This document shows, piece by piece, positions 34,284 to 41,738 of a stretch of 45,924 nucleotides of DNA; position 1 is the stretch's first letter, and the number at the start of each line of letters is the position of its first letter. This stretch comes from UBA6100 sp049658145. Lineage in GTDB: Bacteria > Actinomycetota > Coriobacteriia > Anaerosomatales > Anaerosomataceae. Both the position numbers and the translations under genes were made by a program. Location: contig JBASOJ010000063.1 of assembly GCA_049658145.1 (NCBI GenBank), positions 1 through 45,924 on the forward strand. Reading direction: 5' to 3'. The notes under the pieces are model-generated. The model was given only the letters and a program-made list of their open reading frames with translations. It made no database searches and was not told the origin of the DNA.

Positions 34284-34757
34284 CTAGTCGTCGAAGGTCC
34301 GGGCGACGCGTTGCTCGAAGTCGCCGCTCGAGATCTCGTCCGAGAACGATGCGTTCAGGCAATGGATGACGAAGGTGTCCTCGGAGATGTCCACCGTGAT
34401 CGTGCCGGGGGTGAGGGTGATCGAGTTGGCGAAGGCCACCCGTGCGGTATCGCTCTCGAAGTGGACACGATGGGTGTGCATGACCGGCGCGATGTTGAGC
34501 TTGGGGTCCAGCACTCGCTCGGCAACGTAGAGGGCCGCCACCACGATCTCCTTGATGAGCCAGAGCAGGTACGCGGGTACCCGGAGCCAGGCGCGCGCGG
34601 TGAGCGGTTCGTGCTCGCCGCGCCACAGAACGTGCTCTGCCCAGTAGCCGATCGCCGCGCTCAGGACCAGTCCGATGCCCAGATCGAGCGGCTTGACCGA
34701 CCCGGTGATCACGAGCCAGAAGACGAACAAGACCGTGGAAGAGACGAGGCGTCTCAT
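34284..34757 (-). CDS. mrpE: Na+/H+ antiporter subunit MrpE
   Basis: A 157-residue protein. Two to three N-terminal helices (STVLFVFWLVITGSV, IGLVLSAAIGYWAEH, RVPAYLLWLIKEIVVAALYVAERVL) are followed by a cytoplasmic domain, FANSITLTPGTITVDISEDTFVIHCLN, the MrpE/MnhE signature (NSITLTPGT). The start overlaps the stop of the GGDEF-like gene by 4 bp (ATGA), so the regulator-like protein and the antiporter are translated together. Confidence 0.94.
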   Translation of the reverse strand: MRRLVSSTVLFVFWLVITGSVKPLDLGIGLVLSAAIGYWAEHVLWRGEHEPLTARAWLRVPAYLLWLIKEIVVAALYVAERVLDPKLNIAPVMHTHRVHFESDTARVAFANSITLTPGTITVDISEDTFVIHCLNASFSDEISSGDFEQRVARTFDD

Positions 34758-35632
34758 GACACCGCTGCGTTCTTCTCGCTTGCGTCGTGCTCTGCTGCCC
34801 GCCGCTCTCCAAGACGGCTCTTCACCTGCTGCAGCAGTTCGATCTGGTCGACGGCATCGGCCGGGTAGCTTGCCGAGGACGCCGTGGTTACGCAGGCTGT
34901 GATCGGTTCGAGCGCATCGCCCTCGAACTCGGCAGCGCGTGTGGTGGTGATGAGCCGTTCGGCGACAGCCGCCGCCCGTGCTGCGTCAGCATGCGGCAGG
35001 GCGACTGCGAAGGTCGTGGGCTCGAGCCGGCCGATCGTGTCGGTGGCGCGCACGGTCAGTCGGATGACGTCGCACAGATGCCGCAGCATCGACTCGGACT
35101 TGTAGTGTCCGAAGAGGCGCGCGAACTCGTCGAAATCCTCGACGTGCACGAGCACGAGCCCCACGCTGTGACCGTACCGGTCACCGCGGCGGACCTCCCC
35201 GCCGAGTTCGCTGACGAAGTCCTCGGCCTTGAGCACGCCCGTGAGCGCGTCGAGCGCGGACGCACGTTCGAGTGCGACACGGTGAGTCCGCTGGCGGTGT
35301 GCCTGCCAGCCGATCACGACGCCGCACATCAGAAACACCGCGAACCCGGCCAGGAACTCCGGCCATCCGGCGGACAGTGCGGTGGGCGGAGCCGCAAGGA
35401 ACACGGCGGCCGCACTCAGCGCCGTCACGATCACGCCGCCTCCGATGTCGTAGGCGAGCGCGCCGATGACGATCGGCAGCAGGTAGAGGAACCATGCAGG
35501 TGACGACTCACCGGAGATCACGATGAGTGCTGTCACGAACGCCAGTGCGGCGGCGACGAGCAGGACGCTCGATAGCGTGAACCTGCTTTGCGGGACGCGC
35601 TCCTCCTCGGCGCCAGCGGTCATCTCATACAT
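34754..35632 (-). CDS. membrane protein with degenerate GGDEF domain
   Basis: A 292-residue protein. Residues about 18-120 hold four or more helices (SSVLLVAAALAFVTALIVISGE, AWFLYLLPIVIGALAYDIGGGVIVTALSAAAVFLAAPP, WPEFLAGFAVFLMCGVVIGW). A GGDEF-type fold begins at ALDALTGVLKAEDFVSELGGEV. The catalytic GGDEF position reads EPTTF (204-208, within RLEPTTFAVALP) and no RXXD inhibitory site is visible, so cyclic-di-GMP synthesis is unlikely. A nucleotide-sensing or purely structural role is possible. ATG 35632 has GAGGGGTG eight bases upstream. It heads the Mrp operon and overlaps mrpE. Confidence 0.82.
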   Translation of the reverse strand: MYEMTAGAEEERVPQSRFTLSSVLLVAAALAFVTALIVISGESSPAWFLYLLPIVIGALAYDIGGGVIVTALSAAAVFLAAPPTALSAGWPEFLAGFAVFLMCGVVIGWQAHRQRTHRVALERASALDALTGVLKAEDFVSELGGEVRRGDRYGHSVGLVLVHVEDFDEFARLFGHYKSESMLRHLCDVIRLTVRATDTIGRLEPTTFAVALPHADAARAAAVAERLITTTRAAEFEGDALEPITACVTTASSASYPADAVDQIELLQQVKSRLGERRAAEHDASEKNAAVS

Positions 35633-35707
35633 GAGAGACACCCCTCGCTGAAGCCTTGAAGTTCCAAAGCGCGTGCACGGCCCCGCGACCGCTGCACGCT
35701 GGCGCCG

Positions 35708-35833
35708 CTGGGACGACCATCTTCGGAAGCAGGGTGCGGTACCACCCAGTTGATGCCACACGGGCCGCACGCTTAGACGCCGGTCGTTAATAATTATCGA
35801 ACCTGTATCTGACAGGCGCTCTGCGACCGTGTG
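35708..35833 (-). promoter_or_regulatory. T-box-like riboswitch leader (short stem I form) upstream of the GGDEF/Mrp operon
   Basis: On the minus strand, 35751-35708 reads AACTGGGTGGTACCGCACC, then a short hairpin, then GGTCGTCCCAG. This matches the T-box antiterminator: CTGGG pairs with CCCAG, TGGTACC (35744-35738) forms the bulge that binds the tRNA acceptor end, and ACC pairs with GGT. Upstream are CGGTCG (35829-35824) with CGACCG (35786-35781), enclosing a CCTGT/ACAGG hairpin (35816-35802), and an alternative outer pair CACACGG/CCGTGTG. This could be a shortened stem I. No specifier codon can be assigned, and no aminoacyl-tRNA synthetase or amino-acid gene follows. A GCGTGCA/TGCACGC hairpin lies between it and the start codon. 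Confidence 0.45.
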
Positions 35834-35843
35834 TTCGTGGCGG

Positions 35844-35849
35844 TATAGT
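35844..35849 (+). promoter_or_regulatory. -10 element for the CXXCH protein gene
   Basis: TATAGT, 28 bp before the ATG at 35878. No clear -35 box is seen at the usual spacing. The region also serves as leader or promoter for the divergent GGDEF/Mrp operon. Confidence 0.3.
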
Positions 35850-35877
35850 AGAGCCTGCTCCCTGACGAGGAGGCCCA

Positions 35878-36111
35878 ATGGTTGATCCGACGATTGCCGA
35901 GGATCACGACGGCGCGCAGGTCTCACCGGGCTCCCGGACACTCGGGTGGTTGGGTGCCGTCGCCCTCCTGCTCGTCGTTCTCGCGTTGTTCATGCACGTG
36001 TTCGCGCCGCCCATCGCCTCGGACGCACGATCGCCCGAGAGTCACCCGCAGTCGGGGTGCATCGCATGTCACGTGGTGACGGGACCGGCCCAGGAAGCGG
36101 AGGCGCAGTGA
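35878..36111 (+). CDS. small membrane-anchored protein with one CXXCH heme-binding motif
   Basis: A 77-residue protein. A soluble N-terminus of about 22 residues is followed by one helix (TLGWLGAVALLLVVLALFMHVFA) and a short outer segment containing SGCIACHVV, a canonical c-type heme site (CXXCH). The tail after the motif is only about 14 residues. If heme is attached it would be one of the smallest membrane-anchored cytochromes c. GAGGAGG precedes ATG 35878. Its stop overlaps the GTG start of the hemolysin III gene by 4 bp (GTGA), so the two are coupled. I do not recognise the family. Confidence 0.72.
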   Translation: MVDPTIAEDHDGAQVSPGSRTLGWLGAVALLLVVLALFMHVFAPPIASDARSPESHPQSGCIACHVVTGPAQEAEAQ

Positions 36112-36773
36112 CCGGCGAGGACCAGACGAAGCACAAGCACCCCTACTCGCTCGGCGAGGAGATCGCCAACGCGGTCACTCACGGTGTTGGAGCCGCGCTC
36201 AGCGTCGCCGCACTCGTCGTACTGATCTTCATCGCGGCGATGTGGGGCAACGGGTGGCACCTTGCGAGCGCCATCGTCTACGGCGTGACCATGTTCCTGC
36301 TGTACACAGCGTCGACGCTCTACCATGCGATCACGCACCCCGGGGCGCGTCGCGTCTTCAAGGTCATCGATCACGCGGGCATCTACCTGCTCATCGCGGG
36401 CACGTACACGCCGTTCACGCTCGTGACCATCCGGGACGAGGGCGGGTGGTGGCTCTTCGCGGTCGTGTGGACACTCGCGGTCGCGGGAATCTCGCTCGAG
36501 GCGTTCTGGGTCGATCGGCCGAAGTGGGTGTCAGCCGTCGTCTATCTCGGCATGGGTTGGCTCGCGATCTTCGCCATCAAACCGATTGCCAACAACCTCG
36601 AACCAGCGGGCGTGCGGCTGCTCATCGCAGGCGGTCTCGCGTACTCGCTCGGCACCATCTTCTACTTGCTCAAGAAGGTGAAGTGGATGCATCCCGTCTG
36701 GCACCTGTGGGTGCTCGCGGGGAGCCTGCTGCATTTCCTCTCGGTGATGCTCTACGTGTTCCCTCGAGCGTAG
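36108..36773 (+). CDS. hemolysin III family (PAQR-like) membrane protein
   Basis: A 221-residue, seven-helix protein. EEIANAVTHGVGAALSVAALVVL, LYTASTLYHAI, KVIDHAGIYLLIAGTYTPF and HPVWHLWVLAGSLLHFLSVM are the conserved blocks, including the His and Asp residues that bind zinc in PAQR/adiponectin-receptor homologues. The family name is historical; members are probably membrane lipid hydrolases or ceramidase-like enzymes. GTG 36108 overlaps the upstream stop. The 3' end overlaps the convergent stress-protein gene by 22 bp. Confidence 0.93.
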   Translation: MTGEDQTKHKHPYSLGEEIANAVTHGVGAALSVAALVVLIFIAAMWGNGWHLASAIVYGVTMFLLYTASTLYHAITHPGARRVFKVIDHAGIYLLIAGTYTPFTLVTIRDEGGWWLFAVVWTLAVAGISLEAFWVDRPKWVSAVVYLGMGWLAIFAIKPIANNLEPAGVRLLIAGGLAYSLGTIFYLLKKVKWMHPVWHLWVLAGSLLHFLSVMLYVFPRA

Positions 36774-37612
36774 AAGGTCGTGTCGCACCCCGGAGGCGCA
36801 AGCAGCACCGGCGTGGATGATGTGCGGATGACCGCGTTCGTGACCGAACCGAAGGCCTGATCGATCGTGTCGTGGCAGCCGGGCGCCAACACGACGAGCG
36901 TGTAGCGGCCAGAGGCGGCGAACCGCGCGACCTCCTCATCGGGCTTGCCGTGGGCGAGCGTGGTGCTCACGTCGGCCGACCCGGCCGCGCGCGCCCGGGT
37001 CGCCATCCGCTCCAGCAGCTCGCGCGCGTGGGCCTCGCGGCCCTCCCGGACGGCCTCGAAGGACATCTCGACCACGTTCAGTAGTTCGAAGCGGTCGGCT
37101 CCTGTTCTCGAGAGACCGCAGGCCAGCTCGCACACGCGCTCGGCCTCCTCGGTGAGGTCGATGGGGACGAGCACGGACGCCAGCAACCGCGCGCATGCCT
37201 GTCCGCCGGAAGCGGCATCCGGCGCTGCGCTTGCCGGTAGGAGAAGGACCGGTACCGAGCTGAGGCGGACCACGTCAGAGCTCACGCTTCCCGAGAAACC
37301 GGTAGGGAAGAGCCCTTGTCCCCGGGTACCCATCACGATGATCCCGGCGCCGTGCTGGAGCGCGAGCTTCGTGATCGCGTGCGGCGGGTAGCCGAGCGGT
37401 GTCTCAACGTGCACGCGAACACCCGCTGCTTCTAGGGAGTCTGCCTGATGCCGGAATACGGCGTCCTGGTCGGGGGAGGGCTCGCGCCCGAGGTCGATGG
37501 CGTGAACGAGTACGGCCTCTTTGATCCCGAGCGAGCTCAGCGTCCCCGCGCAGGCGACGATGCCTTCAGAGGCTGGCCCCAGATCGGTTGCGACGATGGC
37601 CTGTGAGAACAT
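36752..37612 (-). CDS. tandem universal stress protein (two UspA domains)
   Basis: A 286-residue protein made of two UspA domains (about 1-140 and 145-286). The first begins FSQAIVATDLGPASEGIVACAG and has the full ATP-binding motif GTRGQGLFPTGFSGS (GXXGX9GS). The second begins LASVLVPIDLTEEAERVCELACGLS, and its corresponding segment, APGCHDTIDQAFGSVTN, lacks the first glycines, so only the N-terminal half is likely to bind ATP. ATG 37612 is preceded by GGGAGGA. The upstream 330 bp contain palindromes that may be regulatory. Confidence 0.92.
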   Translation of the reverse strand: MFSQAIVATDLGPASEGIVACAGTLSSLGIKEAVLVHAIDLGREPSPDQDAVFRHQADSLEAAGVRVHVETPLGYPPHAITKLALQHGAGIIVMGTRGQGLFPTGFSGSVSSDVVRLSSVPVLLLPASAAPDAASGGQACARLLASVLVPIDLTEEAERVCELACGLSRTGADRFELLNVVEMSFEAVREGREAHARELLERMATRARAAGSADVSTTLAHGKPDEEVARFAASGRYTLVVLAPGCHDTIDQAFGSVTNAVIRTSSTPVLLAPPGCDTTFYARGNT

Positions 37613-37815
37613 GGGTCCTCCCGTGCGCGCTCGGGTCTCCGTATGCGTGCGGACGCCGTGCACCCCGCGGGGCGCGTCCGTCCCGTGGGGCAGCCTGGGC
37701 GTCGTTGTTCTCCCGACGATAGTGTCGCACGGGTGTGGGCCGACGTGGTAGACCGACCATCCCACGATTCGTGCCGCTGGGCGTTTACGCACGCCTTCTG
37801 TCGCAACCTAAGCTA

Positions 37816-37849
37816 GAGTTACGTCACTCACAACGCTGTCCAGCGGACA
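37816..37849. promoter_or_regulatory. paired palindromes in the divergent intergenic region
   Basis: Between the stress-protein gene (start 37612) and the winged-helix gene (start 37947) lie GAGTTACGTCACTC (37816-37829, palindromic except for two positions) and TGTCCAGCGGACA (37837-37849, a 5-bp inverted repeat with 3-bp spacer). Their closeness and position suggest an operator for either gene. The plus strand has a possible -10, TAGTAT, about 11 bp further on. I see nothing else in 37613-37946. Confidence 0.3.
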
Positions 37850-37946
37850 ACTCGATGGTTTAGTATGGAATGGCTACGCCGCTCACCTAGGTCTGGCGGG
37901 TACAGTCGTGCACCCGTCACGAGCAGCGGCATAGGGAAGGTTGACG

Positions 37947-38303
37947 TTGTACGATCTCGAAGGTGTGCTCGGCCCTGCGGTCATCGAGTTCGTGGACCAA
38001 CACGTCCGCTCGCTCCTGACCTGGGACATCCTTGTCTTCTTCCACCGCAATCCCGATGCGGTTCTCGATCTCGACGGTCTGGCGTCGCGGCTTGGCAGAC
38101 GCGCCGAGGAGCTGGAGCCCGAGGTCGAGTCGTTGTGCGACAGCCGGATCCTCGCTCGTGCAGGCGGACTCATCCGCTTCAAGCCTTCGGCTGAGATGCG
38201 CGAGACGGTCGCTCGTTTCGTGGAGAGCTGCCAGGATCGCGGCCGGCGTCTCGCGCTCATCGCCCTTGTTCTACACAAGATAAACCCGACGACCGCGGGC
38301 TAG
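37947..38303 (+). CDS. small winged-helix-like protein
   Basis: A 118-residue soluble protein: VIEFVDQHVRSLLTWDILVFFHRNPDAVLDLDGLASRLGRRAEELEPEVESLCDSRILARAGGLIRFKPSAEMRETVARFVESCQDRGRRLAL. The order of helices followed by GGLIRFKPS, the expected beta-wing, fits a winged-helix domain with a C-terminal helix, probably a DNA- or partner-binding regulator. TTG 37947 was chosen because AGGGAAGG lies six bases upstream; TTG 37941 is in frame but too close. It is convergent with the HD-domain gene. Confidence 0.7.
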   Translation: MYDLEGVLGPAVIEFVDQHVRSLLTWDILVFFHRNPDAVLDLDGLASRLGRRAEELEPEVESLCDSRILARAGGLIRFKPSAEMRETVARFVESCQDRGRRLALIALVLHKINPTTAG

Positions 38304-38337
38304 TAGCCGCCCGCGAGCGGCGGGTGACCGCGCGACC

Positions 38338-39660
38338 TCAGAGATGGTTGGAGACCGTCTCGCTCAGGTTGGCGGGGGGGACCACCTCGATGATACTCAG
38401 CTCCGAGTCGGCAAGGTCGGTGTCGGGCTTCGCCTTGAGTGCGAGACCGTCCGCGCCATAGACCAGTCGGACCCTCGGCTTGAGCGGGTCGAGTCCCGGC
38501 GCGCTCACCACCCCCACCGACTGGTCCGACAGGCGGACGAGGCATCCCACCGGGAAGGCTCCCATCTCGCGAACGAACACGCGGGTGAAGGTCAGGTCGA
38601 GTGAGCCCGCGGTCTCGCGCAGGAGTTGGACCACAGCGCGGTCCGGCGTGAGCCCGTCGGCTCCGGGCAGCCCTGTCGTGAGGCGATCGTAACGGTCGGC
38701 GATGCTGACGATCCTGCTGTACGGGTGTGCGACATACCCCGGTTCCATCTCGGGCCAGCCGCCGCCATCGGGCCGGTAGTGATGCTCGAAAGCGACGAGC
38801 ATCGCAGCCTGGTCCACCTCGGGCATTCGGGCGAGGATCTCCGCACCCACGCGCGGGTGGAGCTGCCGGATGCGCTCTTCCTGCGCCGGATCGTCGCGGT
38901 TGAAGGCGATCTTGCCGATGTCGTGCAGCAGCGCGCAGACACCGAGTGCCGTGAGCCCCTCCTCGGGGATCTCGAGCCCCACGCCGATGGTGAGCGAGTA
39001 GATGAGGGTGTTGACCGAATGGAACAGGTCGGCCTCGCTCGCGTTGCGCATCGTCGCCAGTCCGAGCACGGCGGCACTGTCCTCCATAAAGCGTTCCAGC
39101 AGACTCTCGACCACCGTCGCCGTGTCGCCGAGATTCTGCGAGCCCGCCGGACCGAGCTGGGTGTTGATGCGCTTGAGCGCGGCCACCAGACGCTGGTACA
39201 TGGCGCGGTCCCGGCCGCGCTGCTCCTCTCGCTCCTCGGCCTCGACGGCGTCGGGTTCCACGAGGCGCTGAACCACTACGCCGAAGACGCCGCGCCCCTC
39301 GAGTTCGTAGCCGACATCAAGATCGAGTGACGGCTTGAGCGCGAGGATCTCGACAAGGGCGGTCGCGTCCGTGCGTGTGAAGCCGGGGTTGAACGTCATG
39401 CTCTCGACCCGGTGCGCCTCGAACGACTCGGCCATCGACCGCATGCCCGGCGCGTCGGCAGGCAGGACCCTGCTCTCCTGGTAGAGGCGGCCGAGGTGCA
39501 GATTGAGCGTGAACGGACCGGCGGCGGTAGCCTCCGTCGCAGCCTCCACGAGCGCGTCGAGGGCCCCCTTGTGCTCGGGATGGATCGCCGGGTAGAGGCT
39601 GAACGCTTTGCGCGCACCCGAGAGGGTCGTCACGAGTGTGGTGGCCAGGTCCTCGCTCAC
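38338..39660 (-). CDS. HD-GYP-like phosphohydrolase domain protein
   Basis: A 440-residue protein. The N-terminal domain (TTLVTTLSGARKAFSLYPAIHPEHKGALDALVEAA) resembles that of the upstream gene's product. The HD domain follows, with LLHDIGKIAF (His246-Asp247), HPRVGAEILARMPE, and EHHYRPDGGGWPE (from His293) in place of the usual HHEXXDGXGYP, then SRIVSIADRYDRLTTG. Most metal ligands are present. The GYP motif is GWP, so cyclic-di-GMP hydrolysis is possible but unproven. A C-terminal PilZ-like or beta-rich region (GCLVRLSDQSVGVVSAPGLDPLKPRVRLVY) ends the protein. GTG 39660 overlaps the upstream stop. Confidence 0.85.
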   Translation of the reverse strand: MSEDLATTLVTTLSGARKAFSLYPAIHPEHKGALDALVEAATEATAAGPFTLNLHLGRLYQESRVLPADAPGMRSMAESFEAHRVESMTFNPGFTRTDATALVEILALKPSLDLDVGYELEGRGVFGVVVQRLVEPDAVEAEEREEQRGRDRAMYQRLVAALKRINTQLGPAGSQNLGDTATVVESLLERFMEDSAAVLGLATMRNASEADLFHSVNTLIYSLTIGVGLEIPEEGLTALGVCALLHDIGKIAFNRDDPAQEERIRQLHPRVGAEILARMPEVDQAAMLVAFEHHYRPDGGGWPEMEPGYVAHPYSRIVSIADRYDRLTTGLPGADGLTPDRAVVQLLRETAGSLDLTFTRVFVREMGAFPVGCLVRLSDQSVGVVSAPGLDPLKPRVRLVYGADGLALKAKPDTDLADSELSIIEVVPPANLSETVSNHL

Positions 39661-41633
39661 GAGCGAACACCCCCTTTGCCACGTGATGCGATCGCCTGTC
39701 GGGCGAGGTCCTGGATCTCCGAGAAATGACCTCGCTTGATCAGCATCCGCTGGTTGCCGATCCGCTCCAGCACCTGCGCCGCCCCCGCATCCGGAGTGCG
39801 GGCCAGGGCGCCGAGGATCTCGCGCGCGAGGGGGAAGTTCTTGCCGACCGCGTCGAGCGAGGCGAAGCTTCGTTCCAGTGCCGCGGCCGCGCCGAGGGCG
39901 GGCGTGTGGCCGAGTGAGCGCGCCGCCGTGACGGCCACCTCAAGCATCGAGTCGCCCACCATCTCGGCGAGGACGCTCACCGCCAGCGCCGCAGGGGAGG
40001 CGGCAAGTGCTTTGGCGACCTCCTGCCGGGAGCGTTCGTCGGGCCGTCGGGACAGCACGATGAGCGTGTCCCGCGAGTGGAGATCGGTCTCCTGGGACAG
40101 GCGGAGCGCCACGGTGCCGGCCTGGAACCACTGCACGTCGGGTGCAAGTGCCACGAGCAGCCCGATCAGCCTGCGTCCCAGCAACTGCTCGGCCACGGCG
40201 AGCCCGTCCCGCTGGCGCTGATCGATCGCTGCCGCCACGAACCGCTGCTGTGCCGGCGGATCGACCCGCCTGAGGATGCTCGTCGCGGTGGTGACATGCG
40301 CAGGGTCGTCGAGCACGGCCGCGAGCAGCGAAGCCATCGCCTCGGCGGAGGTCGCCCGCTCGAACGCGGCGCGCATCTGATCGGCGAGACCCGGCCACGG
40401 CTGCGTGGTCCTGGCCTCCCGTCCGGCGAGATCGGCGAAGACCCGGTCGGCGAGTTCGAGATCCCGCTGGGCGATCAACCGCGGGACGATCCCCGCGAGG
40501 TTCTGCAGAGTCTTGGACCACAGCTTGAAGTCCTGGTGCTGGTCGAGCAGCGAGAGCATCGTGTTGACGGTGCGGGTGTTGAGCGTGCTTCCGGACGCGC
40601 CGATCTCCGATCGCGCCTTGCCGAGCGTGTCATCGTCGACGTTCGCGAGACTGGCGATCTTCTGGTAGTCGAGATGCCGATCCGCCAGGGGCACCTCCTT
40701 GCCGGAGTGGGCGCGCGCGTCGAGCATGTGCCCGAGGAAGCTCAGTTCGCGGTCGGTGTGGCCTTCTCCGGCGAGTAGCGGACGCAACTCGTCGATGATG
40801 GCGTCAAGCGACGCGAACGGGATCGATGAGAGCACGTTCGACATCGAGAGCATGTTCTTGGCGTAGAGGCCGTCGGCTAGTGATGTGGCGACCTCCGTAG
40901 GCCTGAGCGACTGCATCATGCCGTGCAGAACCCCGGCCGCCTCTCCGTCACGAAGGGCCAGACCCACGAGCGCGTCACGGGAGGCCGCATCCTGGACGAG
41001 GTACGCCTTGCCGAGGGTGGCCTCGAGCTTGGCCAGACCGCCCGGGCCGGCGGCACGGGCCAGCTCGGCCAGACCGTCAGAGAGCGCCGCCGGGTCGCCC
41101 GAGGCCGCCGCCGCGAGCCATGTCGCGAGTTTCTCCTCGTCGGCGGCCAGCTCGCGGAGGAATCCGTCGATGTCTTCGCCGGGCGCCATCTCGGCCACAG
41201 CGGCAGTGAGCACGACCTCGGAGACGACGATATCGGCGACTCCCGCGATCGCCAGGGCCGCCGCCGCGCCACCCTCGGCGAGAACCTCCGGAGCGTCGCG
41301 GAGGATGACCCCGAGGAACGCCAGCAACTCGGTCGTGTTGCAGCCAGGCAGGAAGTCCACCTCGGCCACCCCGTGCGCGGTCAGCACGTTCGCCAGATCC
41401 GAGGCTCCGGCGACGTTCAGCGGCGCGCCATGGTAGGTGAAACCGTTCCGGGCGACCACCAGCGGTAGGGTCGGCTGGGTGCGCAACATGCCGGCGACCG
41501 CCTCGCTCGTGGACTCCATCGCCTGCATGGGGATCGGACTGGAGGCCGGATAGAGGCGCAGCGTCTTCGCGGCGGTCGTGAGCGACCGCACCACCGCTTC
41601 AACCGCGCGGACCTCCTCGTTGACCTCCGGCAC
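39657..41633 (-). CDS. HEAT-repeat-like helical protein of unknown function
   Basis: A 658-residue soluble protein. The N-terminal domain (AVVRSLTTAAKTLRLYPASSPIPMQAMESTSEAVAGML, then LVVARNGFTYHGAPLN) matches that of the downstream HD protein. The rest is nearly all helix. The C-terminal third reads like HEAT-type repeats (SRQEVAKALAASPAALAVSVLAEMVGDSMLEVAVTAARSLGHTPALGAAAALERSFA). GTG 41633 has GGGGGT five to six bases upstream; the frame stays open for 440 codons further upstream only because it runs antisense to the transporter gene. It is coupled to the HD gene by a GTGA overlap and is probably a scaffold partner. Confidence 0.78.
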   Translation of the reverse strand: MPEVNEEVRAVEAVVRSLTTAAKTLRLYPASSPIPMQAMESTSEAVAGMLRTQPTLPLVVARNGFTYHGAPLNVAGASDLANVLTAHGVAEVDFLPGCNTTELLAFLGVILRDAPEVLAEGGAAAALAIAGVADIVVSEVVLTAAVAEMAPGEDIDGFLRELAADEEKLATWLAAAASGDPAALSDGLAELARAAGPGGLAKLEATLGKAYLVQDAASRDALVGLALRDGEAAGVLHGMMQSLRPTEVATSLADGLYAKNMLSMSNVLSSIPFASLDAIIDELRPLLAGEGHTDRELSFLGHMLDARAHSGKEVPLADRHLDYQKIASLANVDDDTLGKARSEIGASGSTLNTRTVNTMLSLLDQHQDFKLWSKTLQNLAGIVPRLIAQRDLELADRVFADLAGREARTTQPWPGLADQMRAAFERATSAEAMASLLAAVLDDPAHVTTATSILRRVDPPAQQRFVAAAIDQRQRDGLAVAEQLLGRRLIGLLVALAPDVQWFQAGTVALRLSQETDLHSRDTLIVLSRRPDERSRQEVAKALAASPAALAVSVLAEMVGDSMLEVAVTAARSLGHTPALGAAAALERSFASLDAVGKNFPLAREILGALARTPDAGAAQVLERIGNQRMLIKRGHFSEIQDLARQAIASRGKGGVRS

Positions 41634-41738
41634 GCAGTACCCCCATCCGATCGGCGTCCGGGCAATCGTACTGTTGTTCGCTCGAGCGCGCACGTATGCG
41701 ACCGCCTGGGCGGCCGCATACCTGGTACCCTTATCGGT

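Noticed and set aside
35787..35815. CTGTCA and TATTAA boxes with 17-bp spacing on the minus strand as promoter of the GGDEF/Mrp operon
   Set aside because: Possible, but the same bases form nested stems in the T-box-like leader. A start here would remove that structure, so I did not list it as a promoter.
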